A stretch of DNA of 64,000 nt, from NCBI GenBank assembly GCA_900766355.1, contig CAAFVD010000064.1, positions 1-64,000 of the forward strand. The letters are read 5' to 3'. Under the pieces are notes generated by a model, which ran no database searches, had not been told where the DNA came from, and saw only the letters and a program-made list of their open reading frames with translations. A program made the position numbers and the translations under genes. How positions within the stretch are numbered: position 1 is the stretch's first letter; each line of letters starts with the position of its first letter. Positions 54,059 to 62,264 of this stretch are shown piece by piece. The stretch comes from Candidatus Gastranaerophilales bacterium. GTDB lineage: Bacteria > Cyanobacteriota > Vampirovibrionia > Gastranaerophilales > Gastranaerophilaceae.

Positions 54059-54089
54059 ATTCCGTATCGTAGTACGGAATGACTACGTC
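54059..54089. repeat. short dispersed inverted-repeat element (ATTCCGTA family)
   Basis: ATTCCGTA-tcgtag-TACGGAAT (54059-54080) followed by GACTACGTCAT. Read on the minus strand it has GTCATTCCGTA and GGAATCTGTCAG, the same GTCATT/GGAATC signature as the family A repeats at 18.4 and 44.2 kb. Confidence 0.55.
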
Positions 54090-54143
54090 ATATTAATTTT
54101 GATTATTATCAAAACATCAAATCTTTCATTTATCTCTGACTGA

Positions 54144-54725
54144 TTATAAAATATAATCCTTCAAAGTATAAAGTTTTTCAAAATCTCCATTAGGAACGAT
54201 ATCTTTAGTTATTGTGTTAAATATTGTTTGGATACCGTTTTCGTCAGGAGTTTTTAATTGATTAGGTAGTTTGATATCGTCAGAAGTTTTTGAGTCAACA
54301 AATCCTTTATTTAACTTTGCAAAATTCTTGTAAGTTTCTAAAATATTCATTTTATCGCTTTCAATTTCAAAAGGTATATTTAGATAGTATTTTGTATCTT
54401 TGTTGAAATGTTTTATAAACTCAATAATATAATTAACTTCTTCAAGTTCAATATCTTCGTTATATTCAAGTCCTAAACAATTGTTACCTGTTAACTCACA
54501 ACCTTTTTGAGCAGATACATAAGTCGCCCAAAGTAGACAACCTAGGTAAAATGCAATATTTTGTTCGATTAGAGCAAGTATTTGTGGATAATAAGTTTTG
54601 AATTTGAACTTCTTTTGTCCAAGATTTTTGAACTTATTAATTTCAGCATATATGTATTCGATATTGTTTATAAAACTACTGATATTTTTCGCATATCCAG
54701 GGTCAAAAGCTACTGTTTTTGTCAT
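54144..54725 (-). CDS. protein of unknown function downstream of icd
   Basis: 193 aa, soluble, mostly helical, no signal peptide (though LIEQNIAFYLGCLLWATYVS is hydrophobic). No motif recognised. It starts 2 bp after the isocitrate dehydrogenase stop, so it is co-transcribed and probably translationally coupled, but nothing ties it functionally. Confidence 0.5.
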   Translation of the reverse strand: MTKTVAFDPGYAKNISSFINNIEYIYAEINKFKNLGQKKFKFKTYYPQILALIEQNIAFYLGCLLWATYVSAQKGCELTGNNCLGLEYNEDIELEEVNYIIEFIKHFNKDTKYYLNIPFEIESDKMNILETYKNFAKLNKGFVDSKTSDDIKLPNQLKTPDENGIQTIFNTITKDIVPNGDFEKLYTLKDYIL

Positions 54726-54727
54726 TT

Positions 54728-55720
54728 TTATAATCTCCTAATAATTTCTTCTGTAAATTCTGAACATTTAGCATATCCACCTAAATCTGCAGTTTTAATG
54801 CCTGCTTCAAGAGTTTTGTATAGAGCTTTTTCTATTTTGTCTGCACAATCTTTTTGATTGATAAATTTAAGCATTTCTACTGCTGATAGCAAAAGTGCCA
54901 TAGGATTAGCTTTATCCTGTCCTTTTATATCGGGTGCAGAGCCGTGTACTGCTTCAAAAACAGATGCTTGTTCGCCAATGTTTGCACTTTGTGCAACTCC
55001 AAGCCCACCAATAAGTCCAGCAGTTAAGTCTGAAACTATATCTCCATATAGGTTTGGTAATAAAAGTATATCAAACTGTTCAGGTTTTTGAACAAGTTGC
55101 ATACAACAGTTATCAACTAAAATTTCTCTGAATTTTATTGTTGGATATTCTTTTGCAACTTCTCTTGCACATTCTAAGAACAAACCGTCAGAAAGTTTGC
55201 AGATGTTAGCTTTTGTAACTACACAAACCTCTTTACGATTGTTTTTCACAGCATAATCAAATGCAAATTTTGCGATTCTTAAAGAGGCTTTTCTTGTTAT
55301 TATTTTTATACTGTGAGCAGTATCTTTGTCTATTTGTTCTTCGATACCTGCGTATAGGTCTTCTGTGTTTTCTCTTACAACTACAATATCAATATTATCA
55401 AATCTTGTTTTTATTGTAGGAATATTTTTGCAAGGTCTAAGGTTTGCATAAAGGTCTAATTCTTTTCTAAGTTGAACATTAACAGAACGAAAACCTTTAC
55501 CTATAGGGGTTGTAATAGGAGCTTTTAATGCAACTTTATTTTCTTTAATAGAATCAATAACTCTTTGAGGTAATGGTGTTCCTTCTGATTCTGCGACATC
55601 AGCACCAGCTGTTTGGATATCCCATTTTATATCTCCTCCAGCAGCTTCAATGATTTTAACTACGGCATCAGAAATCTCAGGCCCTATGCCATCACCTTTT
55701 ATTAACGTAACATTTGTCAT
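54728..55720 (-). CDS. icd: NAD-type isocitrate dehydrogenase (IDH3-like)
   Basis: 330 aa beta-decarboxylating dehydrogenase: IKGDGIGPEI, substrate helix RSVNVQLRKELDLYANLRP (the S-x-N seen in isocitrate rather than isopropylmalate enzymes), ENTEDLYAGIE, LPNLYGDIVSDL and HGSAPDIKGQDKANP. It converts isocitrate to 2-oxoglutarate. The short form resembles eukaryotic IDH3/archaeal-type NAD enzymes rather than E. coli Icd. A homoisocitrate or isopropylmalate role is less likely. Confidence 0.87.
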   Translation of the reverse strand: MTNVTLIKGDGIGPEISDAVVKIIEAAGGDIKWDIQTAGADVAESEGTPLPQRVIDSIKENKVALKAPITTPIGKGFRSVNVQLRKELDLYANLRPCKNIPTIKTRFDNIDIVVVRENTEDLYAGIEEQIDKDTAHSIKIITRKASLRIAKFAFDYAVKNNRKEVCVVTKANICKLSDGLFLECAREVAKEYPTIKFREILVDNCCMQLVQKPEQFDILLLPNLYGDIVSDLTAGLIGGLGVAQSANIGEQASVFEAVHGSAPDIKGQDKANPMALLLSAVEMLKFINQKDCADKIEKALYKTLEAGIKTADLGGYAKCSEFTEEIIRRL

Positions 55721-55781
55721 AAGTACAACCTCTCTTTTTGTTTAATGTTACCACAAATAAAATTGTGGTATTATTAATTGT

Positions 55782-56726
55782 ATGGTAGAGGGTATAGAAG
55801 AATTACAACAAATACTACGTGATGATCCGTATAATTTTCAGGCTCGCAGAAGTCTGTCTATAGCTTTGCTAGATGCAGGATTTAACGAAGAAGCAAAGAA
55901 AAATTTATTATACTTAGTTAGAACTTTCCCTGATAATGCAGAGTTACTTTATAATCTAGGTATTGCTTATGAAAAACTAAAACAGTATGAAAAGGCTGAA
56001 AATGCGTATATCAGAGCTATAGAATTGTCGCCTGAAACAGATTTTTTCTACAATTTGGGTATAACTTTTGTAGAAGAAGAAAAATATGATATGGCAATCC
56101 CTGTATTTTTGAAGGTCGTAGAGGTTGAGCCAGAGGATTCAAATACCTTGTTCAATTTAGGGTTATGTTATTTTAAGACAAAGCAGTATGATTTAGCTCT
56201 AGAGAATTTTCAAAAAACAGTTAAATTGAATGATAATGATTTGTTTGCTCATTTTTATATGGGTAATATTTTCAAAATAGAAGGGTTGTTGGATTTAGCA
56301 ATAGAAAAGTTTAATAAGGTTCTCACCTTATCACCTGATTATAGCTGGGCATATTATAATTTAGGGGCAATAGCTTACGAAACTGGTGATACAGAAAATG
56401 CGATATTTTATTTAAAAAACACTATCAAATACAATCCTAATGATATAGGTGCTTATAAAATTCTAAATAAAATCTATTTAAAACAAGAGAGATATATGGA
56501 AGCTCTTGATTTGATAAAAGATGCCATGGAGCATAATCCTCAAAATGGAGATTTGTATTATAACTATGCTCAAATTTTCAAGTGTCAGGGAGATATGGAA
56601 AAATATTATAATGCCTTAAAGATTACAGTAACTAATAATTCTACATTGACATATCCTTTTGAGGTTGTTCAAAAAGAACTTAAAACAGTTGGAGCTTCAT
56701 TAAGACAAGAGGAAGAAAAAGAATAA
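55782..56726 (+). CDS. TPR-repeat protein
   Basis: 314 aa made of about seven tetratricopeptide repeats (AELLYNLGIAYEKLKQYEKA, TNTLFNLGLCYFKTKQYDLA-type, AWAYYNLGAIAYETGDTENA-type). No signal peptide, so a cytoplasmic scaffold. No SD; TATTAT ends 7 nt before the ATG, hinting at a leaderless message. It leads the operon with nadD, yqeK and panE (3-bp gap to nadD). Confidence 0.85.
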   Translation: MVEGIEELQQILRDDPYNFQARRSLSIALLDAGFNEEAKKNLLYLVRTFPDNAELLYNLGIAYEKLKQYEKAENAYIRAIELSPETDFFYNLGITFVEEEKYDMAIPVFLKVVEVEPEDSNTLFNLGLCYFKTKQYDLALENFQKTVKLNDNDLFAHFYMGNIFKIEGLLDLAIEKFNKVLTLSPDYSWAYYNLGAIAYETGDTENAIFYLKNTIKYNPNDIGAYKILNKIYLKQERYMEALDLIKDAMEHNPQNGDLYYNYAQIFKCQGDMEKYYNALKITVTNNSTLTYPFEVVQKELKTVGASLRQEEEKE

Positions 56727-56728
56727 AA

Positions 56729-57328
56729 ATGAAGTTGTGTGTTTTTCAAGGTACGTTTAATCCGATACATAGAGTGCATATTGAAGTCGCAGAGTTTGCT
56801 CTCGCGCATTATAATTTTGATAAAATCCTATTTATTCCTGCTTTTATTCCCCCACATAAAGAGGTTGATAATTCATTAGCAGAACATAGATTTAATATGG
56901 TAAAAATAGCAACAAGTGATAACCCAAAGCTTGAAGTTAGTGATATAGAATATAAAAGAGGTGGAAATTCTTATACGTATTTAACGATTTTGGAGTTAAG
57001 AAAAGAGTATGGTATTGAGGATAGAATAAATTTTTTAATAGGCACAGATGCTTTTAATAAGATTGATACTTGGTATGAAGCAGATAAATTAAAAGATTTG
57101 TTGCACTTTATAGTGTATCCTAGATGTAAAAATTTTAATATAAAAGATTATGACAAGTTTAAAGATTTAGGGTATGATTTTGAGTTTTCACCAATGGAAT
57201 ATATTGATGTTTCATCAACAGAGGTAAGAGATAATATTCATTGTGGAAAAGGAATAAAAGAGTTAGAAATACCAAGAGTAATGGAGTATATAAAAGAAAA
57301 TGGATTATATAAAGTGGCTGAAGGATAA
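56729..57328 (+). CDS. nadD: nicotinate-nucleotide adenylyltransferase
   Basis: 199 aa nucleotidyltransferase: FQGTFNPIHRVHIEVAEFA (the usual GGTFDPxHxGH with Asn and RV substitutions), PAFIPPHK, FLIGTDAFNKIDTW and SSTEVRDNI. It makes deamido-NAD from nicotinate mononucleotide. It overlaps yqeK by 29 nt, a common nadD-yqeK pairing. Confidence 0.93.
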   Translation: MKLCVFQGTFNPIHRVHIEVAEFALAHYNFDKILFIPAFIPPHKEVDNSLAEHRFNMVKIATSDNPKLEVSDIEYKRGGNSYTYLTILELRKEYGIEDRINFLIGTDAFNKIDTWYEADKLKDLLHFIVYPRCKNFNIKDYDKFKDLGYDFEFSPMEYIDVSSTEVRDNIHCGKGIKELEIPRVMEYIKENGLYKVAEG

Positions 57329-57857
57329 TTTGAACGAAGAACGGTACGAACATTCTTTAGGTGTTGCAGATAAATCTGCAGAACTCGCAGAGAAGTTTGG
57401 CTTAGATGTAGAGAAAGCAAGACTGGCAGGACTTGTTCATGATTGTGCAAAATGTTTATCAAAAGAAAAATTGATTGAGATAATTAATAACAATATGCAA
57501 GTTGAACAATGCGAGTTAATTAATCCAAAGACTTTTCATGCACCTGCAGGGGCTTATGTCGCTCAACATGTGTTGGGGATAAATGATAAAGAAATATTGA
57601 GTGCTATAAGGTGGCACACTATTGGTTATAGCGGAATGACTGATTTTGAAAAAGTCATATTTATTGCTGATAAGATTGAAGATAGAACAAGACCAAAAGA
57701 TATGATTGATTATATTGCACCTCATTTAGATGAAGATGACGGACTTAATAAAGCCTTGCTTGCTTGTTATAAATTGACTATAAAGAGTTTGGTAGATAGA
57801 GATTTGAAAATTTGTATTAATACAATAGATTTGTATAATGAGTTGTTAGATGATTAA
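57300..57857 (+). CDS. yqeK: HD-domain hydrolase YqeK (symmetrical Ap4A hydrolase type)
   Basis: 185 aa HD superfamily: HSLGVADKSAELAEKFG, GLVHDCAKCLSKEKL (HD metal pair), IRWHTIGYSGMTDFEKVIFIADKIE. The family degrades diadenosine tetraphosphate. The ATG at 57300 lies inside nadD and gives the normal YqeK N-terminus. It overlaps panE by 8 nt. Confidence 0.92.
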   Translation: MDYIKWLKDNLNEERYEHSLGVADKSAELAEKFGLDVEKARLAGLVHDCAKCLSKEKLIEIINNNMQVEQCELINPKTFHAPAGAYVAQHVLGINDKEILSAIRWHTIGYSGMTDFEKVIFIADKIEDRTRPKDMIDYIAPHLDEDDGLNKALLACYKLTIKSLVDRDLKICINTIDLYNELLDD

Positions 57858-58692
57858 AAATGTTGTAATTGTAGGTTTAGGTGGTGTTGGAGCTGTATAT
57901 GCTTCAAAACTTCCAATGGCAAAAATTCTTGTAACTAAAGAAAGATTTGAAAGGTATAAATCTTCGCCAACAGTTATTAATGGGCTAATACATGAGTTTA
58001 ATTATGTTACAGAATGTCCAAAAAATCCTGATTTGATAATCATTACTACAAAGTTCTATAATTTGAACGAAGTCTTGGAACAGATAAAACCTACTCAAAA
58101 TACAATAATTTTATCTTTGATTAATGGTGTATCGGCAGTAGAAATTATTTCTAAAAAATTTTCTGAATCTATTGTTCTACCTGCATATTTGATTTGTGAT
58201 AGCATAATGCGAAAAAATAGAGAGGTTATTCATAATGATAACAATAAAATTGTAATGTCATCAAATAAAGATTTAGAGGAATTTTTTGAAGAAAATAGAG
58301 TAAATTTTGAGGTCGTAAAGGATATAAAAACTGCTCTTTGGCAGAAATTTATGTTGAATGTTGTAGCAAATCAACTTAGTGCCGTTACCAAAATGACGTT
58401 TGGAGAAATGAATTCTTTACCATATATTGATAAATTGTTAAATAATATACTTAGGGAAGTTGTAGATATTTCAGAGAGAGAGGGTGTAAACAATCCTAAA
58501 GGTTTGGCTCAAAAAACAGTTGAGACTTTTCATAATATGGCACCTTATGGCAAAACCTCAATGCTTCAAGATATAGAAAATGGCAAAAAAACAGAGATAG
58601 ATGCTTTCGCTGGATATTTAGTTTCTTTAGGTAAAAAATACGGCATAAAAACTCCATATAGTGATTTGTTTTATTATTTGTTAAGTTTGTAA
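57850..58692 (+). CDS. panE: ketopantoate reductase-like (PanE/ApbA) protein
   Basis: 280 aa: N-terminal NADP site GLGGVGAVYASKL, central SLINGVSAVEIISKKF and a C-terminal helical domain with KFMLNVVANQLSAVTKMTFGE and MLQDIENGKKTEIDAFAGYL. It reduces 2-dehydropantoate to pantoate for CoA. The family includes other 2-ketoacid reductases, so the substrate is probable rather than certain. Last gene of the TPR-nadD-yqeK operon. Confidence 0.85.
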   Translation: MIKNVVIVGLGGVGAVYASKLPMAKILVTKERFERYKSSPTVINGLIHEFNYVTECPKNPDLIIITTKFYNLNEVLEQIKPTQNTIILSLINGVSAVEIISKKFSESIVLPAYLICDSIMRKNREVIHNDNNKIVMSSNKDLEEFFEENRVNFEVVKDIKTALWQKFMLNVVANQLSAVTKMTFGEMNSLPYIDKLLNNILREVVDISEREGVNNPKGLAQKTVETFHNMAPYGKTSMLQDIENGKKTEIDAFAGYLVSLGKKYGIKTPYSDLFYYLLSL

Positions 58693-58758
58693 TCAAATTT
58701 AAGATATGCTAATATGAGTTTGTTGGTTAAGGTTGTGTGATTAGAAAGGTATTGTGTA

Positions 58759-59187
58759 ATGAAGGTTAGAGGCTTTAAGGCTCAAGGGTTTGAAAAGGTG
58801 TTATTAAGAGATAAAAAGTGGATTCTTACACCAAAAAATAATTTTAAATTGATGAAATTTGAGCAAGGTAAAGTTACAACCAGATATAAAAAAGGTACTG
58901 TTGTAGAAAAGTTTATTAATAATCAAGGATATATTAAACACATTCAGCAAACAAATGGTACGGATTATTTGAAAATCGCAAATAATGATGGAAGCTATAA
59001 GTTATTTAAAAGCACAAAAAATAATCTTCAAACTCAATTAACAAAAGAAAAAACAAAAAATGGAATAGTTGCCAAAACTTTTGATTTGATTACAGAAAAG
59101 AATAAAATAATTGCAAAAGGGATAAACAAAACTCGTCAAAATTTTGTGGCTTTAGTGCAAAATTTGAAAGGAACACATAAGGCATAG
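58759..59187 (+). CDS. small basic protein of unknown function
   Basis: 142 aa, strongly basic (many K), no signal peptide. Alternating short beta segments (DKKWILTPKNNFKLMKFEQG, GTVVEKFINNQGYIKHIQ) suggest a small beta fold with a helical C-terminus. SD AGAAAGG. No family recognised. Confidence 0.5.
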   Translation: MKVRGFKAQGFEKVLLRDKKWILTPKNNFKLMKFEQGKVTTRYKKGTVVEKFINNQGYIKHIQQTNGTDYLKIANNDGSYKLFKSTKNNLQTQLTKEKTKNGIVAKTFDLITEKNKIIAKGINKTRQNFVALVQNLKGTHKA

Positions 59188-59202
59188 AAGATTTTATACA
59201 AT

Positions 59203-59748
59203 TTACCATTTTTCAGAACCATACTGTGCGTATAGTTTTATGTTTTCATCTATCGCATCAATAAGTTTTTGGAGTTTATCATAGAGCTTAGGGGTTGTTT
59301 TCTGCATAACTTTATATTCAAGTTGTTCTTCTTTAAGTCCTCTTATGTATTTCATAACTTTTTGTCGTTCGACAAACAACCAACCTTCAAACCCACACCC
59401 TGGGGGATAAACTGCCCAAGGAGAACTTGGAAACCGTTTGCAAACATTAAGACGATTTTCGTATCTGGAGCATAGATTTCCTTTTAAGAATCTGCAAGTA
59501 TAAAAAGTTCTATTTTCGTAATCCGGTATATTTTCAACAATTTCTTTATCAACTTTTTTAGCGTCCTCAACAGACTTAAAAGGTTCAAACAATTCCAAAA
59601 ACTCAAGAGATTCTTTATCTCCTTCTTTTGCTTTTTTTGTCATTTCTTCATAAGGAATTGAAGCCGTAACAACTCTGCAACATTTTCCACACATTTTGCA
59701 AAGTCTTTGAGGTCGTCTATCTAGGAATTGTTGTTCTGTTTCTATCAT
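59203..59748 (-). CDS. YkgJ-like cysteine cluster protein (putative metal chelator)
   Basis: 181 aa. CKMCGKCC (Cys17, Cys20, Cys23, Cys24) followed by the more distal YTCRFLKGNLCSRYENRLNVCKRFP, the pattern of the YkgJ zinc/iron-chelating family. Function in the family is unproven. No SD; TATAAT ends 6 nt before the ATG. The C-terminal ~60 residues are helical and charged. Confidence 0.75.
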   Translation of the reverse strand: MIETEQQFLDRRPQRLCKMCGKCCRVVTASIPYEEMTKKAKEGDKESLEFLELFEPFKSVEDAKKVDKEIVENIPDYENRTFYTCRFLKGNLCSRYENRLNVCKRFPSSPWAVYPPGCGFEGWLFVERQKVMKYIRGLKEEQLEYKVMQKTTPKLYDKLQKLIDAIDENIKLYAQYGSEKW

Positions 59749-59875
59749 AAGAATATTATAGCCCTAAAAAAAAGAGAAAAGTATAAATCTTTTCCCTTTA
59801 ATGTATTATGTATATAATCTGATTATGCTCTTTTTTATGGTTTCTGTCAAGTGAAATAATCATATATTTTACATA

Positions 59876-59904
59876 TTGACATTATACTTCTTATGAAATA
59901 AATT
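59876..59904 (+). promoter_or_regulatory. promoter giving a leaderless cinA-like mRNA
   Basis: TTGACA (59876-59881), 17-bp spacer, TAAATT (59899-59904). The predicted start coincides with the ATG at 59911, and no Shine-Dalgarno is present. Confidence 0.6.
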
Positions 59905-59910
59905 TAATCT

Positions 59911-60420
59911 ATGATATTTAATAACAAATTTAAACGAAACTTAAAATTAGAAAAAAATATAGCAGAAATCCTCAAAGAACATTCATTGGTTATATCTGTT
60001 GCGGAATCTTGTACAGGAGGACTTTTAAGTTCAAGACTAACAGATATTTCAGGTAGTTCTGAATATATAAGGGTTAATTTTGTAACTTATTCAAATGAAT
60101 CAAAAAAAGCTCTTTTAGATGTAAAAGATGAAACTTTGAGAATATATGGTGCAGTTAGTGAACAATGTGCAAGAGAAATGTCCGAAGGTTTGTATCGCAA
60201 AACAAAAGCTGATATTGCAATTTCAACGACAGGTCTTGCAGGCCCTACAGGTGCTACTGAAACAAAACCTATAGGTTTGATGTATGTAGGTATAACAAAT
60301 CGCTACAAATCTGTAGTGCAACAGTTCAAACTAAACCCTAAGTTTGATAGAATCAGAATGAAACAAGAGTTCACTCAATGTGCTTTGCAAATGCTTTTGG
60401 ATTCCTTGTCAGAGGGTTAG
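59911..60420 (+). CDS. pncC: nicotinamide-nucleotide amidase (CinA C-terminal domain, PncC)
   Basis: 169 aa stand-alone CinA C-domain: SVAESCTGGLLSSRLTDISGSS, VTYSNESKKALLDV, GAVSEQCAREMSEG, STTGLAGPTGATETKPIG. It recycles pyridine nucleotides by deamidating NMN. The first ~15 residues are a basic extension. The stop overlaps the convergent gene's stop by 4 nt. Confidence 0.93.
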   Translation: MIFNNKFKRNLKLEKNIAEILKEHSLVISVAESCTGGLLSSRLTDISGSSEYIRVNFVTYSNESKKALLDVKDETLRIYGAVSEQCAREMSEGLYRKTKADIAISTTGLAGPTGATETKPIGLMYVGITNRYKSVVQQFKLNPKFDRIRMKQEFTQCALQMLLDSLSEG

Positions 60421-61325
60421 AATCTAGTTCCTAGTTTTTCTATAACATTTTGACAATCAGACATTAAATATTTTGCAAGTTCTTTTGTGTCAATTTGTGT
60501 TGCAACAATTGCGAATAAGTCTTTAGGTAGTTCTTGAACCATTGTTTGTAAGGATTCATCTGATAGACCTATCATCGACTTAACCATATCAGGTTTTTGT
60601 AGACGTTGTAACATTTCTGTATAGGCAGAATTATCAAATACTTCTAAAATCTTTTTGTCTTCATGTGCCATTTGATAAACAACTTGACTTTGTACTGCGG
60701 GATCCATATTTGCCATTGTTTCTTTGTATTGTTTATCAGGTAGATTTGCAATAGATTGAATAAGTGCTAAAGAATCTGTTTCTTCTGCAGGTTCTCCAGT
60801 AAAACTTTCGACCATTTGAATAAGCATTTCTGTTGGCATTTGTGTTAATTGTTTGATTACCTGTTCTTTCTCTACGTCATTACTATAGAAAAATTTCTCT
60901 AATTGTTCCATTGGTAACATTGCAATAATTTGCTCAAGAGAATAAGTTTGTAATGCGACATTAACAGCTTCTTCTGCTGGAACTTTATCAAACATTTTTA
61001 GTAATTTATCTTGAGTGAAAAAGTTTAGTCCAAGTACCAAATCTTCTGATTCAAGAAAAGGTAAAAGCTTTTCCATTTGATCTTCTGACATGGAATTGAT
61101 TACGTTATATTTATTTGTAGGATTATCAAGTTTAAATCCTTCAATCAGTTCATCAACATTTCCAAATAATTCTCGTTTGTAATTAACTGCCGTTTGATTA
61201 CCTTGTTTGGTTTCTTCAGTAATAACGTCATCAACTGATTTGTTGGCATAATTACCAGAACGGCCAGTATTAATATTTAGCCTATCCTTGAGATATACTA
61301 TGTTAGTATCTAATGAAACTGTCAT
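60417..61325 (-). CDS. alpha-helical repeat protein, weakly MgtE-N/FliG-like
   Basis: 302 aa, no signal or membrane segment. Residues 65-300 are a series of short helical hairpins (LEQIIAMLPMEQLEKFFYS, VIKQLTQMPTEMLIQMVESF, LIQSIANLPDKQYKETMANM, MIGLSDESLQTMVQELP). They have the L-x-x-L-P-x-E/D pattern seen in the MgtE N-domain and FliG. No transporter or flagellar partner is adjacent. Start at ATG 61325; function unknown. Confidence 0.5.
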   Translation of the reverse strand: MTVSLDTNIVYLKDRLNINTGRSGNYANKSVDDVITEETKQGNQTAVNYKRELFGNVDELIEGFKLDNPTNKYNVINSMSEDQMEKLLPFLESEDLVLGLNFFTQDKLLKMFDKVPAEEAVNVALQTYSLEQIIAMLPMEQLEKFFYSNDVEKEQVIKQLTQMPTEMLIQMVESFTGEPAEETDSLALIQSIANLPDKQYKETMANMDPAVQSQVVYQMAHEDKKILEVFDNSAYTEMLQRLQKPDMVKSMIGLSDESLQTMVQELPKDLFAIVATQIDTKELAKYLMSDCQNVIEKLGTRF

Positions 61326-61429
61326 AATTTCTCCTGTATTTATAAAATATATATTATATATATAATAACGTATTTATCTGTAAAAAATTGCTATAATTTT
61401 TGCTAATTGTAACATTTTTTTAATAATTA

Positions 61430-61438
61430 TGCTATAAT
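61430..61438 (+). promoter_or_regulatory. extended -10 element upstream of the hydrolase gene
   Basis: TGCTATAAT at 61430-61438; an identical 9-mer lies at 61389-61397. Both lie between the divergent 302-aa gene and the hydrolase gene. Confidence 0.45.
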
Positions 61439-61463
61439 GATTTTGAAATTTAGAGGGTAGCAT

Positions 61464-62264
61464 ATGGTGAAGAAAATCTTATTGTTTGTGTTGGTTCTTG
61501 TATTTACGGCAACAGGAGTTTTTGCTGCAGCCTCATCTGCAAAACCAAAATCACCAATCAAAACAAAAATTATTGAAGTTCAAACAAAAGATAATTTTGT
61601 GATAAAAGCTAAACTAATATATCCAAAAGGAAAACAGAAGAATTTTCCAACAATTATAATGTTACACTCTTTAGGGTATTCAAGTTCTTCGTGGGGAAGT
61701 TTGCCAGAAACTTTTGCAAAACAAGGTTATGGTGTAATAGCTATTGATTTAAGAGGACATGGTTTAAGTAATAAAGATATCAAATTCAGAATGAAATCTT
61801 GGATGTATATGTCAAACAAATCTTTTGCGAAATATCCTTATGATGTTTTAGCTGTTGTTAATTATGTTAAACAAACTTCTAAGAAATTTTCATTTAATAA
61901 TTACGCAATAATTGGTGGTGATATCGGAGCAAATACAGGTGTAATATATGCTCAAATGATTAATCCAAAACCTCATGCTATGGTTCTTTTAACTCCGTAT
62001 CAAAATTTGAAGGGGTTAAATATATACGATTATAGATTAGGAACTACCCCTTTATTAGTAATGTGTAGTAAAAGAGATAAATATGCAGTTTGTCAGGAAG
62101 TTATGCTAAAAACTTTCTCAAAAGGTCAGTTTATTATAAACAACACAAATTCAACTACAAATGGTATGTTAATACTTAAACAAGATGCACAATGTAGAGC
62201 AAAAGCAATTCAGTTTATAAACCAAAAATTACCACCTAAAAAAATTGTTATTCAACATCAATAA
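61464..62264 (+). CDS. secreted alpha/beta-hydrolase-fold protein with Asp at the nucleophile elbow
   Basis: 266 aa with a signal peptide (cleavage near AFA/AAA, residue 20-23). Oxyanion strand TIIMLHSLGYSSSSWGSLPE (His68) and IDLRGHGLS are classical. The elbow reads IIGGDIGANTG, i.e. Asp153 where hydrolases have Ser (GxDxG, as in epoxide hydrolases/dehalogenases). I cannot find a catalytic His near the C-terminus (NNTNSTTNGMLIL occupies that place), so activity is doubtful. Convergent with rlmD, 17-nt overlap. Confidence 0.7.
   Translation: MVKKILLFVLVLVFTATGVFAAASSAKPKSPIKTKIIEVQTKDNFVIKAKLIYPKGKQKNFPTIIMLHSLGYSSSSWGSLPETFAKQGYGVIAIDLRGHGLSNKDIKFRMKSWMYMSNKSFAKYPYDVLAVVNYVKQTSKKFSFNNYAIIGGDIGANTGVIYAQMINPKPHAMVLLTPYQNLKGLNIYDYRLGTTPLLVMCSKRDKYAVCQEVMLKTFSKGQFIINNTNSTTNGMLILKQDAQCRAKAIQFINQKLPPKKIVIQHQ

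Noticed and set aside
59765..59800. AT-only hairpin GAAAAG/CTTTTC with T8 upstream of the YkgJ-like gene
   Set aside because: The stem is only 6 A/T-dominated pairs and no upstream minus-strand gene needs ending; too weak to list as a terminator.
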